Positions 24,598-34,614 of a stretch of 64,000 nucleotides of DNA are shown piece after piece (position 1 is the stretch's first letter; each line of letters opens with the position of its first letter). A program made the position numbers and the translations under genes. The DNA lies in assembly GCA_014595895.1 (NCBI GenBank), contig JABUKB010000005.1, forward strand, positions 91,419-155,418, in the 5' to 3' direction. A model generated the notes under the pieces. The model was not told the DNA's origin. It did no database searches and saw only the letters and a program-made list of their open reading frames with translations. Origin of the DNA: Lysinibacillus odysseyi (GTDB lineage Bacteria > Bacillota > Bacilli > Bacillales_A > Planococcaceae).

Positions 24598-27500
24598 TTA
24601 AGGGGTATTTGGTGGTCTTTGGATAACCTTCTTTACTACGTTCGATACGTTTCCGTAACTATCTGTCAGTACGATATAAATAGATGTATCATTATCAGCA
24701 CGGAACACTTGGTTTGTATTACTTGGTGCTTCAAATGGAACATATGCTAGTAAGTTTTCAATCTTATGAGTACCAAACAAATCCGAAACTTCTGTTGTTG
24801 CATTTATGATGACATCCGCTGTGATTTCTCCTGATAAAGAAGTTGCCTGCATATAATGGAGCTTCATCCCTGGATAATTATATCCGCCCTTCAAGCCGAC
24901 ATCTAGACCTTTACTTTCAGATACCCCGCCTCCTCGATCTTCTAATGATAATCGGCGTAAGTTTGCATACACAATTTCCATTGGCATCTCACGATACACA
25001 TAAATAGCTTGATAAGCAGATGTATCGGCTGAATTCACTGTGAATGTATTCATAATTGTGTTACTTTGTTTATCCCGTAATACCGTTCCTGTGCCATTCT
25101 TTAATGTCATGCGTAGGCTCTCTTTATCTTTGAATGTGCCTGTTAATGTGACAATTAACTTATGTTCAATATTTTTACCGTCTTTGTCCTTCGCATGTTC
25201 AATTCCGCTAATCGTCACTGTAGAACCTGTACCTGTTCCCAGGTGTGGTGTCACAAGCAATTCGGCAAAATTCGCATAGCTTGAACCAGTAGGTAACTGA
25301 ACAGCCTCTGAAAATGTCAGTTCTAGCCGTGCCGGTAACTGTTGCTTGACGCTACCATCTGCATTTGTCTCAAAGTTAGCATTGACACGACGCGCTAGCG
25401 ACAGTGACTTTGCAGGCCACGAATATTCATCATGACCAATGAGGCGTGGTTTTAATTGATCAAAATATTTTAATGTAACCTTCTTTGTATTCGTAACTTC
25501 AGAGCTTGTTTGTCCTGCTAATGCCTCTGCCTGACTTGTAGCCCATGTTTTTAAACCCTTCATTGTAATGTCAAGTGTCTGGTCATGCGTGAGGTAATAC
25601 GCAATATAAGTATTAGCTACTGGGATATCACTCTCCGCAATCGTTGTTTTATAACCTAGTTTTAGCGTCGCCTCTCGTCCATTCTCCGCTAACGTTATAT
25701 TCTTTATTTCTAAATATTTATTTAAATTACCCTCCAATATATAGTTTGCTCTACTTTCAACTGTTGCCTTATCCATTGTCGCGTTGAATTTCATCTGGAA
25801 GTCGAATGTATAATTACTATTTCCTACATCTGTATAGTCAGCTGGATAATAAAATGTTTTGTCATCTATACCTGGTGGCGGATTATTAGGAATACCTGCA
25901 AATGTGAAGCTTTCTAAGTCCCAATCCCTTTTATTTGGCAGGAAGTACTGCACCTCAACATTTGAATAGTTACCGTTCCGATCGCGCATTACCATATAAA
26001 TATAGTAACCATCACTATTACTTTCAATTTTTGTTGGATCATAGTAGATATTAAACGCATTGCGACCTTCTAACTTTGGATCCTTTCCGTCTCCTACAAC
26101 CGCCTCCCCAGAACCTGAAGCGAGTGCAAAGCTCTTTTGAAACAAATCATCCAATTTATAATTATCGCGCGGGAATACTACCTGTGACACAAGCGGTTTT
26201 TTTACACCTTCTCCTGGCTTTGCTGGCATGATTAAATAATAATACGTTCCTGTATAGTTCCCGTTAAACGTCACTTTATTGCTATGAATAGTCGTAACAC
26301 CTGTTAGAGCATCCCTTTTTTCTTGCGGCATATCTGCAAGTACCGGGTTCGTCACTGTTGGATTAACGACCAGATTCGATAAGATAGGTGTCGTATACGC
26401 TTTATACGTATAAGTCGCCATATTATTTGTAAGGTTATCGAGAATTTTATTGCCCGCCATATCTTCTACATTGCGTATAGTGATTGTCAAAGTATCATTG
26501 TTTACAAAAGCAGCCATCGATGGAATTTCTAATGTAACCTTTCTGCCATCTGTAGATAATGTCGCTTTATACGGACGATCTTTTAGGTTCCCCGTTCCGC
26601 CCAGTGTATAGTTCGCCACGTTGGTTGCAGTGGTCGGATCTAGTTGTTCGGAGAATGTTAAGACCACTTTCGTTGGTTCACGATCAATATTCGTAATATC
26701 ACTATTATCCAATACGGTTTTCGTCAGTCTCGGTGGTACATTATCTAGTGCCTGTGTCCAAAATGGTCCTGAGTAACTAATTTCTCCGTCTTTCGTGGCT
26801 GAAGGATTACCAGACAAATCGGTCATGACCATATACACCGTATACTGCGTTTGAGCACTGAGACCTCTATGTGTAAAGGAAACGCCTGACACCACATCCT
26901 GTGCCGTCACAATCTGTTCAGGCTGTTTCATTATTTCTTCCAACTTCGGCGCAGTTGCTGAAGATGGGAGCACCATATACCGGTAGCGCCCTGGTTCACT
27001 CGGACGGAAGGAAATTTGAGCCCTTGTCCCGCCAATAAGACCTTCTCCCTTTAGGTTCGTAATAACAGGTGGTGTACCATCACGTGTCTCAAAGTTACGA
27101 GATACTTTTTCTGAAACATTCCCTGCTTCATCCACTGCCACCATATAAATGACGTATTTCGTCTCTTGCTCTAATGACACATTGAAGGAAGCGTAGTAGT
27201 TGCTTCCTGTTCCCATTAGTCGTCCGCCTTGTTTATTCTCTAAAATATCCCGGATTGTTGGTGGACGTTCTCCAGCTTTTAAAATCATGTAGTAGTACTG
27301 ACCTGCTTCATTCACACGCACGTCAAACTGCACTTTGCTGCCGTCTACCTTGTCATCTAAACCTAGAATAGAAGGATCATCCAAATCAGGAATAATTGTC
27401 TCGCCCACAGGGTCTCGGTCTACTTTATCTCCATCTTTATCGATAATATTGCCGATTTTGCCGTCATCCTTGATGAAGTCATTGAATACATCACTTGGCA

Positions 27501-29013
27501 TAGCACCTGGTGGAATGATGATCGTATGAATATATGTGTAGTCCCCAAGGTCTGTCCACCCATTTTTCGAATCAATAATTAACTTATTAATATAGCTATC
27601 ACTATTGATATAGAAATTTTTTGGTGTATTTTTATAAGCTGTGCCGATATCACTCACACCATACATCTTTGTATTAACATCTGTATCAATATATAACGTC
27701 TTTATATCTGCATACATTTCATATTCGCGCACATTGCCCGTCACCGTGACATGCGGGAGTTCATATTGAGCTGCCACATGTGTACGGTTTGCCTGAATAA
27801 TTAAACGGCTAATTGTACTATTCGTAAAATCAATATATTTCTCAATCGTCCCCATGCGCGGAACCGGAGAGGTAGGTGTCGTTGGTATTCCTTCAAATGA
27901 ACCGTCTGGCTCTTCGTCCACTTCATCCTTTCCTCCGCCCCAATCGATAAAGCCGAATTTCCCTAGACTTGCGATTTTTGCATTGGAAAGCGGATTGAAT
28001 TTACTGATGGTACGCGGTGCTTGTTCGGCAACCGTCACGGAACCTGTTAATTTCCAGTTTTTAAACTGCAAGTAGTTTCCTTGAATAACGACTTCTCCAG
28101 CAAATGTAGATTGGTTGCCATCGAATATCAAGAGCCGATTTTTTGTTCCTTCGGCGTTGATTGTTAGTTTAGATACAGATTTTAATGTATTGCCGATAAT
28201 CTGCCCGTCAATATGAGCTCCTTTTAAAACAGCTTTGTTTTTTTCATTGAAAAGATTGCGCAGGGAAGCATCTATATAATGTTTTGCACCGTTAATATAT
28301 ACATAACTCCCTGAAATATCTCCAATTTCCTTTACCTTGCTTGCTTGGGCATTGATATTTTCTGCACGCATAATGAACGATGCCAGCTGACCCCTTGTTA
28401 CTGCCTTGCTTGGTGAATATGTAACAGGTGTAGTCCCTTGGGTAACCCCTAGATCATATAAAGTTTGAATGTAATACTTATTTTGATTGGTAGCTGTCAC
28501 ATCGCTAAACTCATGCGTTAGCTTTGCGGCAAGTTGAAATTCATAACCTAATGTTAAAATCTTGGCCATTTGGTTACGTGTGATTGGTTCATTCGGACGG
28601 AATGTTTTATCAATATAGCCCGTCATAGTGTTTTCTTTTGAATACCCACTAATAATTTTTGCTTCTGCTAATGCCGCTATATACGGATAATAGCTATTCC
28701 CAGGAGGCACGTCTGTAAAACCTGGATTTTTAGGGGTTTTAATATTCAGTCCTAGTGCTTGCGACAACATTTTCGCCGCATGTCCACGCGTTACACGATT
28801 GCCTGGACGGAATGTACCGTCTTCGTAGCCCGAAATATAACCTCTACTATATAATTCCATGATGGATTCATAATGTGTATGTTTTTCATCTACATCTGAA
28901 AAGGTCGGCTTTGCTTTTGTTGGTACAGCTGGCGCTACCACTGTGATACCGCTCGCTGCTAATACCGTTGCAACTACCGCCTTATTTACCTTGTGAAACT
29001 GCTTCTTTTCCAC
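24598..29013 (-). CDS. Large S-layer-like surface protein with three SLH domains
   Basis: A 1471-residue secreted protein. The signal peptide is about 1-34 (basic start, hydrophobic 12-30, then PTKAKP). SLH domains lie at about 37-83, 99-155 and 169-215, each with FRP..ITRxQ/HxAK-type motifs that bind pyruvylated wall polymer. Then come beta-rich repeats: fibronectin-like units (..YYYMILKAGERPP.. and ..YRYMVLPSSATAP..) and SbsA Ig-like (Big_5) units, e.g. VVLTFSEQLDPTTATNVANY. GTG at 29013 is used (AGGGG 10 bases upstream); the longer frame would bury the signal peptide. It is monocistronic. It is an S-layer or auxiliary cell-surface protein; no enzyme domain was seen. Confidence 0.92.
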   Translation of the reverse strand: MEKKQFHKVNKAVVATVLAASGITVVAPAVPTKAKPTFSDVDEKHTHYESIMELYSRGYISGYEDGTFRPGNRVTRGHAAKMLSQALGLNIKTPKNPGFTDVPPGNSYYPYIAALAEAKIISGYSKENTMTGYIDKTFRPNEPITRNQMAKILTLGYEFQLAAKLTHEFSDVTATNQNKYYIQTLYDLGVTQGTTPVTYSPSKAVTRGQLASFIMRAENINAQASKVKEIGDISGSYVYINGAKHYIDASLRNLFNEKNKAVLKGAHIDGQIIGNTLKSVSKLTINAEGTKNRLLIFDGNQSTFAGEVVIQGNYLQFKNWKLTGSVTVAEQAPRTISKFNPLSNAKIASLGKFGFIDWGGGKDEVDEEPDGSFEGIPTTPTSPVPRMGTIEKYIDFTNSTISRLIIQANRTHVAAQYELPHVTVTGNVREYEMYADIKTLYIDTDVNTKMYGVSDIGTAYKNTPKNFYINSDSYINKLIIDSKNGWTDLGDYTYIHTIIIPPGAMPSDVFNDFIKDDGKIGNIIDKDGDKVDRDPVGETIIPDLDDPSILGLDDKVDGSKVQFDVRVNEAGQYYYMILKAGERPPTIRDILENKQGGRLMGTGSNYYASFNVSLEQETKYVIYMVAVDEAGNVSEKVSRNFETRDGTPPVITNLKGEGLIGGTRAQISFRPSEPGRYRYMVLPSSATAPKLEEIMKQPEQIVTAQDVVSGVSFTHRGLSAQTQYTVYMVMTDLSGNPSATKDGEISYSGPFWTQALDNVPPRLTKTVLDNSDITNIDREPTKVVLTFSEQLDPTTATNVANYTLGGTGNLKDRPYKATLSTDGRKVTLEIPSMAAFVNNDTLTITIRNVEDMAGNKILDNLTNNMATYTYKAYTTPILSNLVVNPTVTNPVLADMPQEKRDALTGVTTIHSNKVTFNGNYTGTYYYLIMPAKPGEGVKKPLVSQVVFPRDNYKLDDLFQKSFALASGSGEAVVGDGKDPKLEGRNAFNIYYDPTKIESNSDGYYIYMVMRDRNGNYSNVEVQYFLPNKRDWDLESFTFAGIPNNPPPGIDDKTFYYPADYTDVGNSNYTFDFQMKFNATMDKATVESRANYILEGNLNKYLEIKNITLAENGREATLKLGYKTTIAESDIPVANTYIAYYLTHDQTLDITMKGLKTWATSQAEALAGQTSSEVTNTKKVTLKYFDQLKPRLIGHDEYSWPAKSLSLARRVNANFETNADGSVKQQLPARLELTFSEAVQLPTGSSYANFAELLVTPHLGTGTGSTVTISGIEHAKDKDGKNIEHKLIVTLTGTFKDKESLRMTLKNGTGTVLRDKQSNTIMNTFTVNSADTSAYQAIYVYREMPMEIVYANLRRLSLEDRGGGVSESKGLDVGLKGGYNYPGMKLHYMQATSLSGEITADVIINATTEVSDLFGTHKIENLLAYVPFEAPSNTNQVFRADNDTSIYIVLTDSYGNVSNVVKKVIQRPPNTP

Positions 29014-29543
29014 CGCAGACCAACCCCTTTGCTTTATCAAATATCTCTTTATTATTATCTTTATCCTGTCCTGACAGGTCATTATTACATTTTTGCTTAC
29101 GTTATTATATCGGCTTGTCTAGCGCAAACATTCAATGTTTATAGAAATTAATATCATTTCTTATATGAGATATGGTTGGAGTTTTCTACAACGCCCTAAA
29201 ATAAAGACCTATAAAAATTCATTATTTTACCTTCACTATTTAGACATAAAATAAATTTTAGATTTCCATAGATATGATATATTTGATTATTCGAGAACTT
29301 ATTATAATATTTAACTTTTTATTTATTGATTCTTTAGTTATTTTTTAGTTACATATTACTAATTTTTAAATAAAAATACCCTTTTATATTATCTTATATT
29401 ATTATATTTTTAGGTCTTTTCTATCGTATTGTTTTTATATAATTTTTTGCCAGATGAATCACAAAATCTCTTTTATGTACATTTTGATTCTATAATTATA
29501 TTCTTTTAATAAATATATTAGAGAAAGAAGATGGCCATCTATT
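29014..29543. other. AT-rich divergent promoter region
   Basis: A 530-base gap between the divergent surface-protein and CAP-protein genes. It is extremely AT-rich with repeated TTATATTATTATAT-like runs, and no gene or clear operator was seen. It probably holds both promoters and a long leader. Confidence 0.45.
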
Positions 29544-30710
29544 ATGAAAAAATTTTCAGCAGTAATCGCCGTCATTGTTTTTACGATGTTATTATTTAAT
29601 TTTACGAATACGGCGGAAGCAAAAACTTGGGAAAGATTCTCAGATGTTCCGTTACAGAAAGAATGGAAAATTAAATTCAATCGGCATATCGACCCAGCAT
29701 CAGTAACTGATAAAGTGGAATTAAGACAAGTAGCAACAAATGCGAAATTGCAAATTACGACAGTAGTGGAAGACAATACACTTTATGTGAAACCAGCTCA
29801 AGCCCTGCAGCATCACACGGATTATATTTTGACAATCGGGAACGGTATCCATGATTTACAAGGGAAACAAATGAAGACTGCCACAACGGTTCCATTTACT
29901 ACAAAGGCTAGCGCAAATTACAAGACGCTAGAATCTGAATATCAAATGGACTGGAAAATCGATGCATCCCAATATACAAATTTCTATTTGGTTGGTTCTT
30001 CTCAAAATAAAGATGTCGGTGGTTATGAAACAAGGAAAGGTACATCTATTTTCGGTATTGCCGTAGGAGCTAGTGCTGGTACGGTACAGCAAAAATATGG
30101 ACAACCTTTAGAGTCTATCAGAAAAGGCAATACGCAATATATACAAAATTATACAGATAATTACGGGAACACAACGAGCGGAACCTATTTAATTGATGAT
30201 TACTATGTTACGTTCTTCTATGATATTCATAAAAACAATATTGTGCGCTCTGTACAATGGGTTAGTGCAGCAACAGAAGCCACAAAGCCTACATTTTTCC
30301 GCACAAATATTACGGAAAATTACCGAGTATCACAAGAGGAACTCATGGTTCATTTAATAAATGAGGCTCGTGTAGCAGAAGGTTTAGACCCGCTGACTTA
30401 TACACCACAATATAATAGTATTGCACGCCAGCATAGCGCTGATATGGCCGCTCATAATTATTTTAGCCATACTGACCGTAATGGCAATGACGCCGGAGAA
30501 CGTATGCAAGCTGGCAATCTAAGATTTTCATGGTATGGTGAAAACTTAGCTTATGGTCAATATAGTGCCATTCATGCACATGAGGCCCTGATGAATTCAG
30601 CTGGTCACCGCGCTAATATTTTACGTCCTAACTTTACGCATGTTTTTGTAGGAGCAGAGTACAAATCAGACGGTACACCGTACTTCACAATTAACTTCTA
30701 CCGACCATAG
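29544..30710 (+). CDS. Secreted CAP-domain protein with SbsA-type Ig domain
   Basis: A 388-residue protein. The signal peptide ends NTAEA (cleavage about residue 26). An SbsA/Big_5 Ig-like domain is at about 30-125, a CAP_assoc_N domain at about 145-240 (VGSSQNKDVGGYETRKGTSIF), and a CAP/SCP domain at about 265-388. The CAP domain has HSADMAAHNYFSH and HEALMNSAGHRANIL carrying the conserved His and Glu residues. The architecture extends B. subtilis YlbC/YkwD types with an extra Ig domain. The ribosome binding site is weak (GAAGATGG). Divergence from the SLH protein, which uses the same Ig domains, suggests a shared surface role. The function of bacterial CAP domains is mostly unknown. Confidence 0.88.
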   Translation: MKKFSAVIAVIVFTMLLFNFTNTAEAKTWERFSDVPLQKEWKIKFNRHIDPASVTDKVELRQVATNAKLQITTVVEDNTLYVKPAQALQHHTDYILTIGNGIHDLQGKQMKTATTVPFTTKASANYKTLESEYQMDWKIDASQYTNFYLVGSSQNKDVGGYETRKGTSIFGIAVGASAGTVQQKYGQPLESIRKGNTQYIQNYTDNYGNTTSGTYLIDDYYVTFFYDIHKNNIVRSVQWVSAATEATKPTFFRTNITENYRVSQEELMVHLINEARVAEGLDPLTYTPQYNSIARQHSADMAAHNYFSHTDRNGNDAGERMQAGNLRFSWYGENLAYGQYSAIHAHEALMNSAGHRANILRPNFTHVFVGAEYKSDGTPYFTINFYRP

Positions 30711-30717
30711 CAGACAA

Positions 30718-30760
30718 AAAAGAGCCATATGAAGCAAGCTTCATATGGCTCTTCTATTAT
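30718..30760. terminator. Bidirectional terminator
   Basis: Perfect 15-bp stem AAGAGCCATATGAAG (30720-30734) / CTTCATATGGCTCTT (30739-30753), between convergent genes, with A and T runs at the flanks. Confidence 0.85.
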
Positions 30761-30763
30761 TTT

Positions 30764-30988
30764 TTAAGCTAATTCTTTATTTGCGTTTGCCTTATAAGTC
30801 ACTCGATAGTTTTTATCATTTACTACCGTTAAATCATTTGGCAGTTCCTCTTGAATCTTTTCGTATGATTCATCAGATAGCTTAACGATGACTGAGTTTT
30901 CGTAACGTTTCATAACCATCCCCTCTAAAGTATGACCGAAACGTTCAAATACAACTCCATCATAGATTTGTGCTTTTGGACAATTCAT
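30764..30988 (-). CDS. DUF2187-family small protein (YkvS-like)
   Basis: A 74-residue soluble protein. The core GMVMKRYENSVIVKLSDES followed by LTVVNDKNYRV matches the small KOW-like DUF2187 family (B. subtilis YkvS: ..ENSVIVDLT....TVVNHKNYKI). The family function is unknown; the fold suggests nucleic-acid or ribosome contact. A GGGGGAATG-type site precedes the ATG. The N-terminal MNCPKAQIYDG extension is longer than usual. Confidence 0.75.
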   Translation of the reverse strand: MNCPKAQIYDGVVFERFGHTLEGMVMKRYENSVIVKLSDESYEKIQEELPNDLTVVNDKNYRVTYKANANKELA

Positions 30989-31276
30989 CTTTCATTCCCC
31001 CTTCTGACTTACAGGTAGTTTCCCTCATACCTCATAAATGAAACATCTAAAGGCAATTCACAGCAAAAACACCCTAATTCACTCGAAATATTGAAATTTT
31101 TCTAACCCCTTTTTAAATATATTACCCTAAATCTTTACATATGTCCTGTAATTTTCTGAAAATTTGTTCTATAATTGCATTATAATTTATTGTTTTATAA
31201 CTATAACTGTTATATTACTATTTTTATTACCAATTCTGTTATAATACAGTAAAGGGACTACGAGGGGGATATGAAA

Positions 31277-32461
31277 ATGTCAATTTTGAACGGCTTAAAA
31301 ATTTTAGATTTTTCATCATTATTACCAGGACCACTTGCGACGATGATGTTTGCGGATTTAGGGGCCGATGTTATTCATATTGAGTCTGCTAAAAGAGTAG
31401 ATTTGATGCGCATCATGCCGCCTTATGATGAAAATCATGAATCATATATTCATCAACATTTAAACCGTTCTAAACGTTCACTTACACTGAATTTAAAAAC
31501 ACCGGAAGCGGTGAAAATCATCAAGGATCTAGTTGCAGAGTATGACATCATTGTAGAGGGCTTTCGACCTGGAGTAATGAAACGTCTCGAGCTCGATTAC
31601 GAGACACTAAAGGAAATCAATCCAGGACTCATTTATTGCTCGATTACAGGCTATGGACAGACAGGACCATTCGCTAACCGTCCAGGTCATGACAATAACT
31701 ACTTATCCGTTGCAGGTGTTCTTGACCACTCACGCCACAAAAATAAGAGACCTGTTGCGATGGGAATTCAAATAGCCGATGTTGCCGGCGGGACATTGCA
31801 TGCAGCAGTAGGGGTGCTAGCTGCGGCATTGCACCGTGAAAAAACGGGTGAAGGGAAGTACATTGATGTCTCGATGACCGATGCTACCTTCACGATGAAT
31901 GCTTTATACGGGGCACAATACTTCGGCAGCGGTCGCAGCCCTCAGCCTGAGGAAGAAATTTTAAATGGCGGCACATTCTATGACTACTATCAAACAAAAG
32001 ATGATCGGTTCTTTTCTGTAGGCAGCTTAGAGCCACAATTCCGTAAGCTATTATGTGAAGCACTCGACATACCAGAGTTAATCGATAGTACATTCAATGA
32101 TTCACACTATACACAAATGCGATTTAAAGAAGCCATTTGCGATGCTTTCAAGACAAAAACTTTTGATGAGTGGCTGCTTATTTTCAATGAGGATTTCCAC
32201 GGCTGTGTGGAACCTGTCTTAACATTTGAAGAAGCCTGCGAGCATCCTCAAATTTTAGCACGCGATTTACTAGTCGATGTGCCAAAAGCAGATGGTACAA
32301 CCCAGCGTCAAATTGGTACAGCCATTAAATTTGATAGCGTTCAGCCTACTTATAAGTTTGTCGGAGTGAAAATCGGTGAGCATACAGACACGATTTTAAA
32401 AGAAGCAGGCTATTCAGACGAAACGATCCAGTCATTACGCGAAAAAGGCATTTTAACTTAA
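31277..32461 (+). CDS. CaiB/BaiF (class III CoA-transferase) protein, alpha-methylacyl-CoA racemase-like
   Basis: A 394-residue protein of the formyl-CoA transferase/AMACR family. It has GHDNNYL at 137-143 with His138 and Asp168 (QIADVAGG). Their spacing of 30 equals that of the catalytic His126/Asp156 pair of Mycobacterium Mcr, which favours racemase (epimerising 2-methylacyl-CoA in branched fatty acid breakdown) over CoA transfer. The second ATG (31277) is chosen, 8 bases after GAGGGGG; the ATG at 31271 is only 2 bases from it. It is monocistronic, with no beta-oxidation genes adjacent. Confidence 0.85.
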   Translation: MSILNGLKILDFSSLLPGPLATMMFADLGADVIHIESAKRVDLMRIMPPYDENHESYIHQHLNRSKRSLTLNLKTPEAVKIIKDLVAEYDIIVEGFRPGVMKRLELDYETLKEINPGLIYCSITGYGQTGPFANRPGHDNNYLSVAGVLDHSRHKNKRPVAMGIQIADVAGGTLHAAVGVLAAALHREKTGEGKYIDVSMTDATFTMNALYGAQYFGSGRSPQPEEEILNGGTFYDYYQTKDDRFFSVGSLEPQFRKLLCEALDIPELIDSTFNDSHYTQMRFKEAICDAFKTKTFDEWLLIFNEDFHGCVEPVLTFEEACEHPQILARDLLVDVPKADGTTQRQIGTAIKFDSVQPTYKFVGVKIGEHTDTILKEAGYSDETIQSLREKGILT

Positions 32462-32473
32462 ATTATTCCTGCT

Positions 32474-32515
32474 TTAAGGAGCAGATTCCACACGAGGAAT
32501 CTGCTCCTTTTTTAT
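32474..32515 (+). terminator. Terminator of the racemase-like gene
   Basis: AAGGAGCAGATTCC and GGAATCTGCTCCTT around ACACGA, followed by TTTTT. Confidence 0.9.
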
Positions 32516-32641
32516 TAATCCTTTTATTTTTGAATCCTTTTGGTAAGTATTTCGTATGTAAAATTAAAGAATATTTAAGGAAATCTTTAGGAAATATAAA
32601 ACTCTAGTTGGTACGATAGGTAAACAAAGAGGTGAAAAAAA

Positions 32642-33202
32642 ATGGCGAAAACTATTTATATTGTCTTAACAGAAACAGGGTCCTTATTATCCCGTGCTAT
32701 TAAACTTTATACACAGGATCGCTTTAACCATATTTCTATCGCGCTTGACCCTGGGCTTAAAGAAATGTATAGCTTTGGACGGAAAAAGGAAAACAACCCC
32801 TGGATCGGCGGATTTGTTCGGGAGGATATCGATTCAAAATTGTTGCGTCATGCGGCGTGCGCTATTTATACATATACGATTTCTGACAGCCAGTACCTGG
32901 CTTTACGGCGGGAACTTGCTTATTTCAAGCGGTATCAGCACCGTTTCCGTTATAACTTTTTAGGCTTAATTTTTGTTCCTTGCCAAATTCGACTCAAGCG
33001 AGAGCATGCTTTCTTTTGCTCGCAGTTTATTGCAACATTATTTTCACGTGCAGGGATTCAACATGATCTATGCCCGTACTTCACACGACCGATGGAGTTT
33101 AAGATGCTGCCGCGTGTTCAATTAGTCTATCGCGGGACTATAGCCCACTATCAGTCAATGCATGGACAAGCCCGTACCCCCTTGTTAAATAAGTGCTTGT
33201 AA
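32642..33202 (+). CDS. Permuted papain-like (NlpC/P60-superfamily, YiiX-type) hydrolase
   Basis: A 186-residue cytosolic-looking protein. His30 in RFNHISIAL and Cys126 in EHAFFCSQFIA give the His-first, Cys-later order of circularly permuted papain-fold enzymes (YiiX/YycO-like). Members cleave amide or thioester bonds, some on lipids or peptidoglycan. No signal peptide is seen, so the substrate is unclear. AGAGGTG precedes the ATG. It converges on the acetamidase gene across a shared terminator. Confidence 0.75.
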   Translation: MAKTIYIVLTETGSLLSRAIKLYTQDRFNHISIALDPGLKEMYSFGRKKENNPWIGGFVREDIDSKLLRHAACAIYTYTISDSQYLALRRELAYFKRYQHRFRYNFLGLIFVPCQIRLKREHAFFCSQFIATLFSRAGIQHDLCPYFTRPMEFKMLPRVQLVYRGTIAHYQSMHGQARTPLLNKCL

Positions 33203-33204
33203 AA

Positions 33205-33242
33205 AATAGCCCCGCTAAAATATAGCGGAGGCTGTTTGGGAC
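33205..33242. terminator. Probable bidirectional terminator
   Basis: AGCCCCGCT / AGCGGAGGCT hairpin (33208-33233), flanked by AAAAAA on the left and TGTTTGGG on the right. It is stronger for the minus-strand gene. Confidence 0.6.
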
Positions 33243-33252
33243 ATTGATTTAT

Positions 33253-34614
33253 TTAATAGCGATTATATTGCTTTCTGGCAATTTTAAAGACTTTGGCCTG
33301 CTTGAGTACCGTTTTCGGAAATTGTGCCGTTGCTACAATAAGCCCTGGCATACGCCCTACTTCAATCCCTCCGCAAATAGTTAAACGGTTTTTTACTTCT
33401 TCAATGGACATATTCGTTAGTATACTCATGCGGGCGATGGCATTAGCAGTCGCTTCATTCAAACTGGCACCTGTTCCAACAACAGAAACCGGAAAACTTT
33501 CCTCGATTTGTTTTAGCTGATAATCTTCGCTAATCTCCCTTGCTTGTCTATTTTCTTCCCTTGTCAAAGGCTTTGCTAATGGCGGTAAATCCTCCAACAA
33601 CGGAAATAATACAGGACCTGAAACGTCAGCCTTTTTTAAAACGCTTATTTTTAACTGTACAATACCGGACACACTTGGTGCATGACCAGCGACACCGCCC
33701 GCCCCTTGCAAAGCATGGATATCCCCAATATAAACCCCGGCACCTTTCACACGGACCGGGCATATCAAGACAGCACCTTCTCTTAGATGCGGTGTATGTA
33801 AATGCCCATCTGTACAATGCTCCCGTAACTCTTGCTCTGTTAGCCGCATATCCAATGGTGCTTTAAATAACGCACGTCCTGTATCGCCCGCATTATTAGA
33901 AGCCGGTATTTGCTTAGATGGCACTGTACCTAGCTCCGCAATGAATGGTCGCATCCGTGTGGCAACCCCAACTACATCACTGCTCGCTAGGCGAACGACA
34001 GGATTTTGTATAGAATTTTCCGGCAGTCGCAAGTAACTCTCTGGCTCACTCGCTACTTTGCGCGTTCCCTCTTTGCCAACTGTTAATGCTACTTCCTGCT
34101 GGTCATCGAAGGCAACTGTATAGCCGTTTGCCATTTTGACAGGTGCTGTCGGCGTCTGGCATGTAGCACAGCGAATAGATTGCGGTCCAATCCCTTCTAC
34201 ATAGGTTTGGGGATGCAGCTTTCCGCAGCCAGGGCATTTTACTTTTAAAAAGGGATCACTAATATAACGGTCTACTATTCTCTCTTCTACACCAGAGGCA
34301 GTCGCTAACGATGTCATTTGAATGGATTGGACTTCAATAATGACCGCATCTCCTACCTCGGCTCCTTCAATGTATACAGGTTTTGTGACTTCCTGTGTCC
34401 CTTTAATAGCGGGCGTCAGCATAGGACCCCAGCAACCCGGTGCTGTTGTCGCAATAATCGTACCTCCGTCTCTTAAAGGACCTAAAAACTCGCTTTCCGG
34501 TCCGATTAAGCCATCGGTAAATTCATTTACAAAAAGTGTTTCGAATGTTTTGGTAGATTGTTGTTCTGGTAATGATTCTAAAGGTGTGGAAACATCGGTA
34601 CTATAATTATTCAT
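33253..34614 (-). CDS. Acetamidase/formamidase-family protein with an inserted zinc ribbon
   Basis: A 453-residue FmdA/AmdA-family amidase, hydrolysing formamide or acetamide to ammonia and acid in the cytosol. Family marks are DGGTIIATTAPG (49-60), the central NNAGDTGRALFKAPLD and GDIHALQGAGGVAGHA, which carry metal-binding and catalytic residues. Between them residues 127-152 hold CPGC...CATC, a four-cysteine zinc-ribbon-like insert. Start ATG 34614 lies 10 bases after AAAGGAG; the longer frame lacks a site. It is monocistronic. The physiological amide is not evident. Confidence 0.88.
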   Translation of the reverse strand: MNNYSTDVSTPLESLPEQQSTKTFETLFVNEFTDGLIGPESEFLGPLRDGGTIIATTAPGCWGPMLTPAIKGTQEVTKPVYIEGAEVGDAVIIEVQSIQMTSLATASGVEERIVDRYISDPFLKVKCPGCGKLHPQTYVEGIGPQSIRCATCQTPTAPVKMANGYTVAFDDQQEVALTVGKEGTRKVASEPESYLRLPENSIQNPVVRLASSDVVGVATRMRPFIAELGTVPSKQIPASNNAGDTGRALFKAPLDMRLTEQELREHCTDGHLHTPHLREGAVLICPVRVKGAGVYIGDIHALQGAGGVAGHAPSVSGIVQLKISVLKKADVSGPVLFPLLEDLPPLAKPLTREENRQAREISEDYQLKQIEESFPVSVVGTGASLNEATANAIARMSILTNMSIEEVKNRLTICGGIEVGRMPGLIVATAQFPKTVLKQAKVFKIARKQYNRY

